From: Bacteroidia bacterium | GTDB taxonomy: Bacteria; Bacteroidota; Bacteroidia; B-17B0; Aurantibacillaceae | Reading direction: 5' to 3' | Assembly (NCBI GenBank): GCA_021740825.1 | Contig: JAIOZA010000012.1 | Location: 16,180-80,179 of the forward strand | Length of the DNA: 64,000 bases | Part shown: positions 35,380 through 44,356 of the stretch, in pieces | Layout of the letters: every line of letters starts with the position of its first letter | Numbering within the stretch: the stretch's first letter is position 1 | Made by a program: the position numbers and the translations under genes | Notes under the pieces: generated by a model | The model's database searches: none | Told to the model about the DNA's origin: nothing | What the model saw: only the letters and a program-made list of their open reading frames with translations

Positions 35380-36939
35380 TTGAGTAAACAATTGATATAT
35401 AGGAATAGTTACTTCATATCTGGATTGTTCTTATTAGCTGGACTATGTTTAATTATTTTCACTCAAAACTATCCAGTTGGAGATTTTGGCAATTACTATT
35501 ACGGTAGTAAACTATTTATAGATAGTAAATTCAGTGTGTTAGATTATCAAAATATCTCTCATTTCAATCAACAAATTTGCAATTATGACGAAAGTCATTT
35601 TTTTGAAAACTACACTCCAATTCCACCTTTTAGCTTGATTGCTTATTTGCCATTCGCGTTCTTGAGTTGTTTAAAAGCTAAGTTAATTTTTAATTTAATT
35701 GGTTTAATTTTTTTTTGTTTTTCTTTACAACGTCTACTTAGTTATTGCAGCATAGAGGGATGGAAGGCTTATTTAATTCCTTTCATTTTTCTATACCCAC
35801 TTTACAATTGTATTTATCAGGGCCAATCTTATTTGATAATTACAACTTTTTTAATGGAGTCGTTTTTGGCATCTGAAAAGTCTAAATATTGGTTGAGTGC
35901 TTTTTGCTTGGCTCTGTGTGCAAGCCTTAAGTTGTTTCCTGTATTTATGATTGTTTATTTTGTTTTAAAAAAGGAGTATAAAATTGCTATATATTCTATT
36001 TTACTAATCCTAACATTATTGTTAGTCACTCTAATTACAGGTACTGATATCGTGTTTTATTATATTGAGGAAGTAATACCGCGATTGCTAAATAACGATA
36101 TTATAGGGCCCTATTATCATGGAAATCAAAGCGTTTATACATTTTTGCTTAATTTGTTTTCTTTAGATGAAAGTCAAAATAATCACCCCGTTATAAATCT
36201 TCCTTGGTTAGTTCCTGTTATAGAAGGAGTGGCTATTACATTTTTTTTAATAGTCTTAATTAGTTTTAGAAAGCAATCGTCTATTTTAGTTTTTGGTTTT
36301 ACTATTTTCTGCTCCATATTAATTGGTCGTTATAGTACATCTTATGGAATGTTGATTCTTATACCCTTTTTGGTAGGCATTATTAGTGATAAAAATTTTA
36401 CTAAGTTCACTGTTATACTTTTTATAGTATTTACTTTGGCTATTAGTGCTCCTGTTGGTTCTTTTTTGAATCAGCCAATGCTATTGCAATTTTCTCGTTT
36501 ATTAGGATTGGTGCTTGTTTTTTGCCTCTTTTTAATATTATTTAAACCTGTAATCTCTTTAAAGTATTTATGCGTACTAGGAACTATTGTTATTACAATT
36601 AAGTGTCTTTCTTTTTCTGTTACTCCTATTCAATACTTTTCATTACAAAATTCTAAAGGGATTTTATACGACTATGTCATGCAAAATGACTCGATTACTC
36701 TAATTAGCACTATGGGTGATACGGATTTGGAAGAGACTTTTCCTATAAATGCTAATGTGCATTGGAGTGAAGAATTGTATGTAAAGGGAAAAGATATAAT
36801 TTATAAAGGTCAAGTGATTTGCAACACAAAGGACCACAAAATGAAACCATTTTTATACAAGGATTCTTCTGTTGTGTTTTTGAGTGACTTAAATCAGGCC
36901 ATTGGTTTTTACAAATTAAGAATGATTCCTTTAGAATGA
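35380..36939 (+). CDS. Polytopic GT87-like (DUF2029) glycosyltransferase
   Basis: A 519-residue protein with about ten hydrophobic helices. After the first helix comes VGDFGNYYYGSKL, whose aspartate is in the position of the GT-C catalytic residue, followed by NYTPIPPFSLIAYLPFAFL, a motif of GT87/DUF2029 polyprenyl-phosphate-sugar-dependent transferases. The C-terminal ~80 residues are extracytoplasmic. The start is TTG, three bases after the dihydroorotase-like stop codon. It opens the polysaccharide island. Confidence 0.72.
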   Translation: MSKQLIYRNSYFISGLFLLAGLCLIIFTQNYPVGDFGNYYYGSKLFIDSKFSVLDYQNISHFNQQICNYDESHFFENYTPIPPFSLIAYLPFAFLSCLKAKLIFNLIGLIFFCFSLQRLLSYCSIEGWKAYLIPFIFLYPLYNCIYQGQSYLIITTFLMESFLASEKSKYWLSAFCLALCASLKLFPVFMIVYFVLKKEYKIAIYSILLILTLLLVTLITGTDIVFYYIEEVIPRLLNNDIIGPYYHGNQSVYTFLLNLFSLDESQNNHPVINLPWLVPVIEGVAITFFLIVLISFRKQSSILVFGFTIFCSILIGRYSTSYGMLILIPFLVGIISDKNFTKFTVILFIVFTLAISAPVGSFLNQPMLLQFSRLLGLVLVFCLFLILFKPVISLKYLCVLGTIVITIKCLSFSVTPIQYFSLQNSKGILYDYVMQNDSITLISTMGDTDLEETFPINANVHWSEELYVKGKDIIYKGQVICNTKDHKMKPFLYKDSSVVFLSDLNQAIGFYKLRMIPLE

Positions 36940-37357
36940 GTAATGGTGTATTAATACTTAAAACTAAATTCTTTAAAACCCAAATTAATGGATCCAATCG
37001 TAATATTGGATTTTATTTTTCAAAACCTTATTTGCCAATGTTGTTTTATAAAAAGCATGTTATTTAATATTATTCCTATTGGAATGTGTCTTACTTTGGC
37101 ATATTTTTATTTTGAAGACTTCAATAAGTTGTCAAAATGCTTGAAATTTATTTTACACATATTAGCCTCACGAGTTATGTAATTCTTTTATCTCATTTAT
37201 ATTTAATACAATTTGGGATGCTTTGTATTTATGTTCCATTAAATTTAACTTCGGCTCTTTTTTTACTATTGTGTATTTGGGTATTGTCATTAGTTTTTTA
37301 GCATTGTTCTTTAATTTTATTGAACGTGCTATTTTATTGAAGAGGAAAAAAATATGA
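36936..37357 (+). pseudogene. Decayed acyltransferase-3 family gene (C-terminal remnant)
   Basis: In the gap after the GT87 gene, an ATGA overlap starts a 43-codon frame that stops at 37067. Downstream fragments in different frames read YFYFEDFNKLSKCLKFI, then FTHISLTSYVILLSHLYLIQ, then FFNFIERAILLKRKK. The last two match the end of membrane O-acyltransferases (xSLxSYxxYLxH and a FIEKP-like stop region). At least two frameshifts and a stop break it. The remnant is about a third of a full gene, so most of it was deleted. Confidence 0.55.
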
Positions 37358-37412
37358 AAATGGTATGCAATATCTCGTCAGATAATCTTATATTTATTTA
37401 TACTTGTTTGGT

Positions 37413-38333
37413 ATGAAAGAAAATATTATTGACATACTTAATAAAAATGGCGTTACCGAGCTAACTATTGCCGACGTTGGAGCGAAAGGCAGTTTAGACT
37501 TCATAGAAGAGCTTTCGAAAATCACTACTATTCATGCTTTTGAGCCAAATCCAGTTGAATGCAATAAACTTAAAATTCTCTATAAAGATTACCCTTTCAA
37601 AACATTTCACATTAACGAATTAGGCTTAGCAGAAAATTCGGGTGTAGCAAGCTTCTATTTAACTAATCACAATTCTATGAGTAGTCTTTTAAAGCCTGAT
37701 ATTGAGAATTACGAAAAGCATTTTGGCTCTTATAAAGAATTTAGTACTTGGAAAGGTAATATTGATACACAAGAAACGATTTCCATCAATATTCAAAAAG
37801 CGGATGAGTATTTTAATGATAAAGATGTTGATTATTTAAAGCTTGATACACAAGGGAGTGAATTATCTATATTAGTAGGCGCTAAGAAACTTATTGAAAA
37901 TAAAAAAATTCATGTTATTAAAGTAGAAGTATCCACTGTACCAATTTACAAAGATCAAACTTTGTTTTCAGATATTGATTTGTTTCTTAGAGAAAATCAT
38001 TACGAGTTAATTGATTTTGTTACTTACCGTAATGAGAACACATCTTTGTTAAATAGGGATCAAGCTCATTCACATTATGCGCCCTGCGGCGATGCTATTT
38101 ATGTTTTGATTGATAATCAAGCTCTGAGAGCTTGTAATATTAAAAAAGGAATTTTTTTATATTGGCTGGGATATACTAGTATTGCTAATTTCTTTTTCGG
38201 AAAAGCAGGTCTATCAGTTGATGACATTAATACCATAAAATTGATTAAAGCATTTAATTATAAATCTTTCTATATGAGGTTTTTGAAGAATATAACTCCT
38301 CCTGTTCTATATAGAATAATGAACCGAATTTAA
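37413..38333 (+). CDS. FkbM-family SAM-dependent methyltransferase
   Basis: A 306-residue class I methyltransferase of the FkbM type, common in surface-polysaccharide loci where it O-methylates sugars. The SAM-binding TIADVGAKGSLDFI (~16-29) is followed by IHAFEPNPVECNKL (acidic ribose-binding residue). The FkbM block DYLKLDTQGSELSILVGAKK sits at ~150-170. The tail from ~230 is less conserved. I use the ATG at 37413; a TTG three codons upstream is possible. The C-terminal hydrophobic stretch is unusual. Confidence 0.85.
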   Translation: MKENIIDILNKNGVTELTIADVGAKGSLDFIEELSKITTIHAFEPNPVECNKLKILYKDYPFKTFHINELGLAENSGVASFYLTNHNSMSSLLKPDIENYEKHFGSYKEFSTWKGNIDTQETISINIQKADEYFNDKDVDYLKLDTQGSELSILVGAKKLIENKKIHVIKVEVSTVPIYKDQTLFSDIDLFLRENHYELIDFVTYRNENTSLLNRDQAHSHYAPCGDAIYVLIDNQALRACNIKKGIFLYWLGYTSIANFFFGKAGLSVDDINTIKLIKAFNYKSFYMRFLKNITPPVLYRIMNRI

Positions 38334-38337
38334 TCAT

Positions 38338-39471
38338 TTGAAAAAAATAGTAGTCATACTTTTCTCACTTTTACTAGTTTCATTTTCTTTTCTTTACAAG
38401 GATAATGTCTCTTTAAATTTATCATATACTTTAAATTATAAAGATGATAGTTGGCATAAACAACGAACGGGTTTTTTATGGGCACTTTCATATTTAGGGG
38501 CAGATTTGCCAAAAGGCTCCTTTGATAAATATATTGAATGGATTGATAGCAGTAGTTTTGAAATTAATTTTAATTCACTTGGATTTGATGAGCATGCTTT
38601 AAATGAGCTTAAATCAATAACAGATAGCATTAAAAACACACCTTATTATATAAAGCATCATAGTATTGATGTAGGTCATTTTATTGCGTTAACAATAGGT
38701 AGCAGTCCACATTATTATGCCATTACAAACATCCCAGAAAATTACGGCCAATTTTTAGCGTCACATGAATTCGAAGATCCTATAGTATTCTCTGTTACTA
38801 AATCATCAGTTGCCAAACATCATCGCGTTGTTAAGTGTAAAATACATAAATCAGTTTTGAAGACTGCATTTATTGCAGAGGAAGGTAGTGGCGAAATAAA
38901 TTCGAATTTCATTCCAGAGTTTTTTGAAACAATGGATATTATGAAAAATGGCCAATTGCGTTTTGCAATTTATAATGCAAATGGTAGTTTAGTAAATGCA
39001 AGTCCTGTTGAGTTTGGGAATGCAGGTAAACCGGCTAAATGTATGTGGTGTCACGAAATCGTTATACAGCCACTGTTTATAAAAACGGATTCTGTTGCAA
39101 ATAGTATTAGCCCTAGAGAGTTTCAAAAACTAGCTGAGAGTCAAAATATGATTCTCAATGTATATCGCAAAACTTTAAATAGCGAAATTAATTTTGATAT
39201 GAAACAATATCACACTTTGATGGAGCTTTTATACATTAGTTATATGGAGCCTTCGATTAAAAAATTATCGAAAGAATGGGATATTTCAGAAAAAGATATT
39301 AGAGTAATTTTAAATCAACAAACTACTCACCATCATTCGGAGTTTAGCTTTTTTGATAGTGTATACTACCGAGCTGGTATTGAGAGATATGCTCCAAGTA
39401 AATGCATAAAAGTAGCAGATGATATTAGAGAGCCTTCTATTTACGAACCCATGTTCATTAATGGAAAATAA
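38338..39471 (+). CDS. Exported protein with a single CxxCH (heme-type) motif
   Basis: A 377-residue protein of no family I recognise. It has an N-terminal signal/anchor (1-20) and one CMWCHE motif at residues 235-240, which fits the CxxCH covalent heme c attachment site. A possible distal ligand is one of the many histidines (HHHSEF near 330). It lies four bases after the FkbM gene and starts at TTG. It may be a monoheme cytochrome-like or metal-binding protein with a role in surface glycan modification. Confidence 0.5.
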   Translation: MKKIVVILFSLLLVSFSFLYKDNVSLNLSYTLNYKDDSWHKQRTGFLWALSYLGADLPKGSFDKYIEWIDSSSFEINFNSLGFDEHALNELKSITDSIKNTPYYIKHHSIDVGHFIALTIGSSPHYYAITNIPENYGQFLASHEFEDPIVFSVTKSSVAKHHRVVKCKIHKSVLKTAFIAEEGSGEINSNFIPEFFETMDIMKNGQLRFAIYNANGSLVNASPVEFGNAGKPAKCMWCHEIVIQPLFIKTDSVANSISPREFQKLAESQNMILNVYRKTLNSEINFDMKQYHTLMELLYISYMEPSIKKLSKEWDISEKDIRVILNQQTTHHHSEFSFFDSVYYRAGIERYAPSKCIKVADDIREPSIYEPMFINGK

Positions 39472-39613
39472 TAATTATGAAAACGATTTTGTTGATACTA
39501 CTTCTCTGCTTTCGGACTAAAACCAAATGTGCCATATGAAAATTTAACATATAGATTTCATATTATATTTAGAATTATTTTTATAAAATTTAAATTAATA
39601 AATGACATAACAC

Positions 39614-40399
39614 ATGGATAATATTTTGAGTTATTATGGCAGTATTCATACAACTTTTCTTCATTCTTATTCAGAAAAAGGAACTGAATTTCTATTACAG
39701 CATCTTAATGTTAAGAAAAATGATGTGATTTTGGAATTTGGATTTGGTACTGGTGGCACTCTTGTTAAAGTTAAATCCAGAAATTACAGTGTATCTCTTT
39801 TTGGATTGGATGCCTCGGCCTTGATGCTAAAAAAGGCTATTAGTAGATTGAAATTTTGCCGATTATTGAAAAATATAAATTTGCAACTAATTGCAAGTCC
39901 ATATAAATTTCCATTTAAGAATGATTTTTTTGATAAAGTTTATATTGAATCTGTATTAGGTATTATTGAAAATGAATATTTGGAAATTGTTTTGTCTGAA
40001 ATTTATCGTACACTCAAACCAAATGGAAAATTGGTTTTTAATGAAACTATTTGGATCCCAGAAACTACTAAACATGAAATAGATAGAATAAACGCTTCTT
40101 GTAAAAAACTATATGGAATTCAACAAGCTCAAGCTGGTTATGCATATGTTTTTGATTGGGAGCAGCTTCTAAAAAAAGTTGGGTTTTTAGATGTTAAATC
40201 AATGCAAATTCGTCCCACCTCTAAAAAAAATATTCCTAATAAGAATGAATTATTGTCAAAAGTATATACGTTTTTAGGTAAAATTAAAAGTTTGAACCCC
40301 TTCTTAATAAAGTACATGAATCGTTTAAAAAAGGAATCGAAAGGTATTTATGAAGACAAAAAGTACATGGAAGGTTATTTATTTACTGCATTAAAATAA
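39614..40399 (+). CDS. Class I SAM-dependent methyltransferase
   Basis: A 261-residue Methyltransf_11-type enzyme. Motif I is LEFGFGTGGTLVKV (residues ~41-54), motif II LFGLDASALMLKKA, and motif IV/V lies around FFDKVYIESVLGI with LSEIYRTLKPNGKLVFNE. It closes the first plus-strand block of the polysaccharide island, 142 bases after the CxxCH gene; the gap holds only a short chance frame. The acceptor is unknown, possibly a sugar or lipid-linked intermediate. Confidence 0.85.
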   Translation: MDNILSYYGSIHTTFLHSYSEKGTEFLLQHLNVKKNDVILEFGFGTGGTLVKVKSRNYSVSLFGLDASALMLKKAISRLKFCRLLKNINLQLIASPYKFPFKNDFFDKVYIESVLGIIENEYLEIVLSEIYRTLKPNGKLVFNETIWIPETTKHEIDRINASCKKLYGIQQAQAGYAYVFDWEQLLKKVGFLDVKSMQIRPTSKKNIPNKNELLSKVYTFLGKIKSLNPFLIKYMNRLKKESKGIYEDKKYMEGYLFTALK

Positions 40400-40576
40400 G
40401 TTCATTATAATTTTATATTTTTCGAAAATTAGCATTATAAATTCAGTACTACTTTATAAACTCGCTATACAAGCCACAATACGAGTATAGCAAAGCATGT
40501 ATTAAAAGTAAAAAAAATCGAACTTAGTCGAAAGTTCTAATTTTACAAAATTAAGAAATTGCGATAATACTTGACG

Positions 40577-41185
40577 TTAATCTCCTAGTAGAATTAAGCG
40601 TATAGTTTTAATTGCAATTTTAATATCTAAACCTACACTCCATTTTTTAATATAGAAGATATCCAGTCTAACTCGGTTAGCAATCATCATTTTGTTTTTG
40701 ATTTCACCTCTATATCCCATAACTTGAGAAAGTCCTGTGATTCCAGGTTTTACATGCAAGCGATTCATATAATCATCAATAATTTCAGAGTATGCTTCCG
40801 TATGAAACAACATATGTGGACGCGGACCGATAATAGACATATCCCCATAAATAACATTAAAAAATTGGGGTAATTCATCAAGGCTAAATTTTCGTATAAA
40901 TTTTCCAGCACTCGTAATTCGGCTATCATTCTCTAAGGCTTGTTTACTGTGAGCGTCATTATTAACATACATACTTCTTAATTTAATACAATTAAAAGCA
41001 ACTCCATTTTTTCCACTTCTTGGTTGAATAAAGAATATGGGGCCACGTGAGGTTATTTTTATAAGTAATGCCAATAATGGTATAAACCAAGATAATAACA
41101 ATATTATGACTAATAAAGACAGAACCAGATCGGAGGCGCGCTTTAAAATCAAATTTATTATATTCTCTAAAGGAGAGATGGCCAT
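40577..41185 (-). CDS. Initiating sugar transferase (polyprenyl-phosphate, WcaJ/PglC-type)
   Basis: A 202-residue monotopic phosphoglycosyl transferase that starts a glycan chain by transferring sugar-phosphate to undecaprenyl phosphate. It has an N-terminal hydrophobic segment (~18-43), then RGPIFFIQPRSGKNGVAF, IKLRSMY, IRKFSLDELPQFFNV (with the catalytic Asp-Glu dyad), GDMSIIGPRPHM and VKPGITGLSQVMGYRGE. The short length is that of the compact form without the extra membrane domain. It is the last gene of the minus-strand operon. Confidence 0.92.
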   Translation of the reverse strand: MAISPLENIINLILKRASDLVLSLLVIILLLSWFIPLLALLIKITSRGPIFFIQPRSGKNGVAFNCIKLRSMYVNNDAHSKQALENDSRITSAGKFIRKFSLDELPQFFNVIYGDMSIIGPRPHMLFHTEAYSEIIDDYMNRLHVKPGITGLSQVMGYRGEIKNKMMIANRVRLDIFYIKKWSVGLDIKIAIKTIRLILLGD

Positions 41186-41233
41186 AAATAATTACAAAGT
41201 ATAAATTTACTCTTTTGAATTGAAAAACTACAA

Positions 41234-42493
41234 CTACTTATCCTCAGAATGTTTGGACTGTATATTTAATTGATAGAATAGTAATGTAAAGAATACAAAA
41301 GCCACAATGCCTTTATTCACAGAAAGAACAGACTCTGTCATAAAGAAAAAAAGAAATAGTAATATACACTGCAATGCAAGATAATTATTTGCCATCCACG
41401 CCTTTTTCAAGTAGAAAAACAGAAGCAGTAGAAATACAATTAATCCGATACTTCCGAGAGATAATAGCACTTCGATGTATTGATTATGCGGACCATATCC
41501 TAGGTACCCAGTATCTTTAAGCTCTGGATTACCTGTATATAAACCAATTCGTTTATATTTTTCGTTCAGTAAGTCTTGAAAATCTCCACTATGTGATCCC
41601 ATTAACAAGCTTTTATTCTCTGTTATAATTTCTGTTGAAAATCTCCAGAAAACAAAACGTAAAGATGTTCCGGAAAAGGGGGTGTCGTATCTAAACGTAT
41701 CTTGTTTAACTACCGACATGTTTGAATTAACTTCAAGAGTTATTCTTTCTTTTACTTTTGGTACACCAAAGCTTATAAAAAAAACACTGGCTAATATGAA
41801 TATTGATGCGAATAGAGCTTGAATACGGTTCAGGTTTTTGAAGGCAAAAATCATTAAGCCTATACACAAGCACACGAGCATCATTTTTGAATTTAGCAAA
41901 ACACAAAATATAATAAGTAAAAGACTTACTGTTACAATTAAAAATTTATTATACTTCTGTGAAAAATACAATACAATATGTAAAGCTATAATGCAATACG
42001 AAGCCATATAAACTGCATTCATCTTTAATATAGTAGTTAACTTCTGATAAAAAAACATTTCAAAATCCATAGAATTAAATACAACCTGATAGAAGGCATT
42101 TCCTATACAAACTATAAAAGCTAGCAATATTCCTAAAACAAAGAGTTCACAAATTTTTTTAATTTCTGATATTGAAAGAGGGAAAGTGAAAACAAGAATA
42201 GGTAGAATAAAAAAGGAGGCTTTACGTTCTACAATAGCAAAGCCTTCTTGTTGGTTTTTGCTCAAGAAGCCACTAATTATATATAATAAGAGTAAAAGCC
42301 ATAATAATTTAACATATGAATTTTTCGAAGCATTTTGTATTGCTTTTATAAAACATCCTTGAAGTACTAAAAGTGTTATACATAAAATAATTATTACTGA
42401 ATTCAAAATTATTGGAAACGGTAACGTAGATGCTATTAACCCTAGTATAATGACATGAATTTTGCGGTATGTACTTTCCTCAAAAATTTTCAT
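41234..42493 (-). CDS. O-antigen ligase/polymerase family membrane protein
   Basis: A 419-residue protein with about eleven helices. A long periplasmic loop holds RYDTPFSGTSLRFVFWRF and then GYLGYGPHNQYIEVLLSLG, the PHNQYIE block typical of WaaL/Wzy proteins. It therefore ligates or polymerises lipid-linked glycan on the periplasmic side. Its start overlaps the stop of the GT gene at 42490 by four bases (ATGA). A second Wzy-like protein is encoded at 45440, so one may polymerise and the other ligate. Confidence 0.8.
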   Translation of the reverse strand: MKIFEESTYRKIHVIILGLIASTLPFPIILNSVIIILCITLLVLQGCFIKAIQNASKNSYVKLLWLLLLLYIISGFLSKNQQEGFAIVERKASFFILPILVFTFPLSISEIKKICELFVLGILLAFIVCIGNAFYQVVFNSMDFEMFFYQKLTTILKMNAVYMASYCIIALHIVLYFSQKYNKFLIVTVSLLLIIFCVLLNSKMMLVCLCIGLMIFAFKNLNRIQALFASIFILASVFFISFGVPKVKERITLEVNSNMSVVKQDTFRYDTPFSGTSLRFVFWRFSTEIITENKSLLMGSHSGDFQDLLNEKYKRIGLYTGNPELKDTGYLGYGPHNQYIEVLLSLGSIGLIVFLLLLFFYLKKAWMANNYLALQCILLFLFFFMTESVLSVNKGIVAFVFFTLLFYQLNIQSKHSEDK

Positions 42494-43572
42494 GCCCGCT
42501 CAAATACTTTTACATAGGCACTACTAATGTTTTTCCAGCTATACACGTTTTTTATTTTAGCCAAATTGTTTTTTAAGGCAACGTCCCTTTTTTCTGTAGG
42601 TATAGATTGTTGAATAACGTCCCGTACCTCTTTAGGAGTACTAAAATAAAAGGCATCATTTTCTAAGATATATTCATTGAACTCATTTCGATGAGCGCAA
42701 ATAAAAGCGCTTGACGCCATAGCTTCGAGAAGAGATGGATTGGTTCCCCCTACAGAATGCCCATGGAAATATATGTTTGAATAATAACGCAAATGATTTA
42801 GTACATCCATATCATAAATGGATTCTAAAAATATAATAAAAGGATTTGTATATGTTTTTTTAAGATATTGACCAAAAGGTGTTTTTGTTGAACCTATAAT
42901 TACTAATGAATTATTTGTTTTTGATTCGAGATAACCTTTTAGTATTGTTTCAATGTTGTTCTCAGGTTCCATTCGGGCAATAATTAGGTAGTAGGAAAAA
43001 GGTTCTAGATTGAATTTTGTTAACGCACTTTTATCTGGTTTATTAAAAACAGTTGCGCCATAAGGTATATAAATTGACTCTTTTTTGTATTCGTGTTTTA
43101 GATAATTTTGTATTCCTTTTGAATCGGCAACTAGCACATCGCTATACTTAGAGGCCCATTTCTCGGCTTTTTTTAAAAATAATTTTGTAAATGTTCCATA
43201 TTTACTTCGTTTCCATTCTAGGCCATCCATGTTTGTAATGATTTTGGATTTTTTAGGAAACAGGAAAGACCATACAGAGCTACTGGTATATCCTAATTGT
43301 AAGATGATATCATATTGCTGTTTACGGCAATGTAAAATGCAATTCAAGTCGTAAATAAATTGTCCAGCAGTTCCTAATTTATTTTCAGGATCAGTACAGT
43401 GAACAATCTTGACATTATGAAATTTAGTTTCTTGATAAGGATGTAATGAGGAGTTGTACACTGTAACATCATAACCATCATTCGATAAAATTACTGATAA
43501 GTATTCGGCCAACTGTTCAAAACCACCATAGTTATTAGGGATTCCACGCGTGCCAATGATTGCGATTTTCAT
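42490..43572 (-). CDS. Glycosyltransferase with DUF1972 domain (GT4, rhamnosyl-type)
   Basis: A 360-residue GT-B enzyme. The N-terminal IIGTRGIPNNYGGFEQLAEY is the DUF1972 signature, found in bacterial rhamnosyl- and related transferases. The C-terminal donor half has YYLIIARMEPENNIETILKG, then GHSVGGTNPSLLEAMASSAF, the GT4 EX7E-like region. It overlaps the next gene by four bases and follows the 2OG oxygenase with a ten-base gap, so all are one operon. Confidence 0.88.
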   Translation of the reverse strand: MKIAIIGTRGIPNNYGGFEQLAEYLSVILSNDGYDVTVYNSSLHPYQETKFHNVKIVHCTDPENKLGTAGQFIYDLNCILHCRKQQYDIILQLGYTSSSVWSFLFPKKSKIITNMDGLEWKRSKYGTFTKLFLKKAEKWASKYSDVLVADSKGIQNYLKHEYKKESIYIPYGATVFNKPDKSALTKFNLEPFSYYLIIARMEPENNIETILKGYLESKTNNSLVIIGSTKTPFGQYLKKTYTNPFIIFLESIYDMDVLNHLRYYSNIYFHGHSVGGTNPSLLEAMASSAFICAHRNEFNEYILENDAFYFSTPKEVRDVIQQSIPTEKRDVALKNNLAKIKNVYSWKNISSAYVKVFERA

Positions 43573-43582
43573 TTATAAACAA

Positions 43583-44356
43583 CTATTGGTTTTTGGCGGT
43601 ACCACTGCCAAATAATTTATTTTTTATTTTTACAGCTGGATCATAAATGCTTGCTAAAAATTGTTTCACGGGTTTTCCTTCTCCAACATGCCAATCGGTT
43701 GTACGCGGTTTTTCAACAATATACTGATGTTCCATATAAGCATAGGAGGCAATGGAAGTTCTGAACATACCATTTGGAAAATTTGTTACATCATACCCAT
43801 GCAGTGAGTAATTATTAGTTAACTGAATTACCATTCGGTTAAAAGGCACTTCAATATCGGTAGTTTCAGATGTGCGAAGGTCTTGAATTTTTAAATGCCC
43901 TCCATATTCCGGCTTCCAATCTTTATTTAAATACAATAATAAATTTAAATATCTGTACCAATTATTATGTAGTGGATGATAATTGAAATCAAGATGCATA
44001 TCAAGAAAGCTTTTCTTTTTTCCTTGATGAATTCCGCCACCATGAAACGCTTTATCAATAAACACTTCTTGGTTAGTTATATATTTCAAAAAACATGCAA
44101 ATTCTTCCGACAACAAATCGTTGTGCAATTCTGCAAATAGAGGAGAGATAGTATTAAATTTAGATTTTTCGAATTTATTGGCAGCAAATACATAATCTCT
44201 ACTTTTAGTTTGTATTTCTGGAAGTTCTTTATGAAGTTGTGTTAGTTTTTCCTTATCGCAAAAATCATCTATTATTAAATGAGAAAATGGTTTAGCTAAT
44301 AAAAATTCAAGCCTATACTTTTCTTTATTTTTTGTAAGTTCATCTAATCGTATCAT
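43583..44356 (-). CDS. 2-oxoglutarate/Fe(II)-dependent oxygenase
   Basis: A 257-residue prolyl-4-hydroxylase-like enzyme. The iron triad is visible: His121 and Asp123 in MHLDFNYHP and distal His186 in SLHGYD. Arg199 in FRTSIASY would bind 2-oxoglutarate. It overlaps the upstream GT4 gene by 17 bases and is followed closely by the DUF1972 GT, so it belongs to the glycan operon. It could hydroxylate a sugar, lipid or amino-acid substituent of the polymer; the substrate is unknown. Confidence 0.85.
   Translation of the reverse strand: MIRLDELTKNKEKYRLEFLLAKPFSHLIIDDFCDKEKLTQLHKELPEIQTKSRDYVFAANKFEKSKFNTISPLFAELHNDLLSEEFACFLKYITNQEVFIDKAFHGGGIHQGKKKSFLDMHLDFNYHPLHNNWYRYLNLLLYLNKDWKPEYGGHLKIQDLRTSETTDIEVPFNRMVIQLTNNYSLHGYDVTNFPNGMFRTSIASYAYMEHQYIVEKPRTTDWHVGEGKPVKQFLASIYDPAVKIKNKLFGSGTAKNQ

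Noticed and set aside
39478..39540. Short plus-strand frame with a hydrophobic start after the CxxCH gene
   Set aside because: Only 20 codons; possibly the start of a lost gene, but not enough to call.
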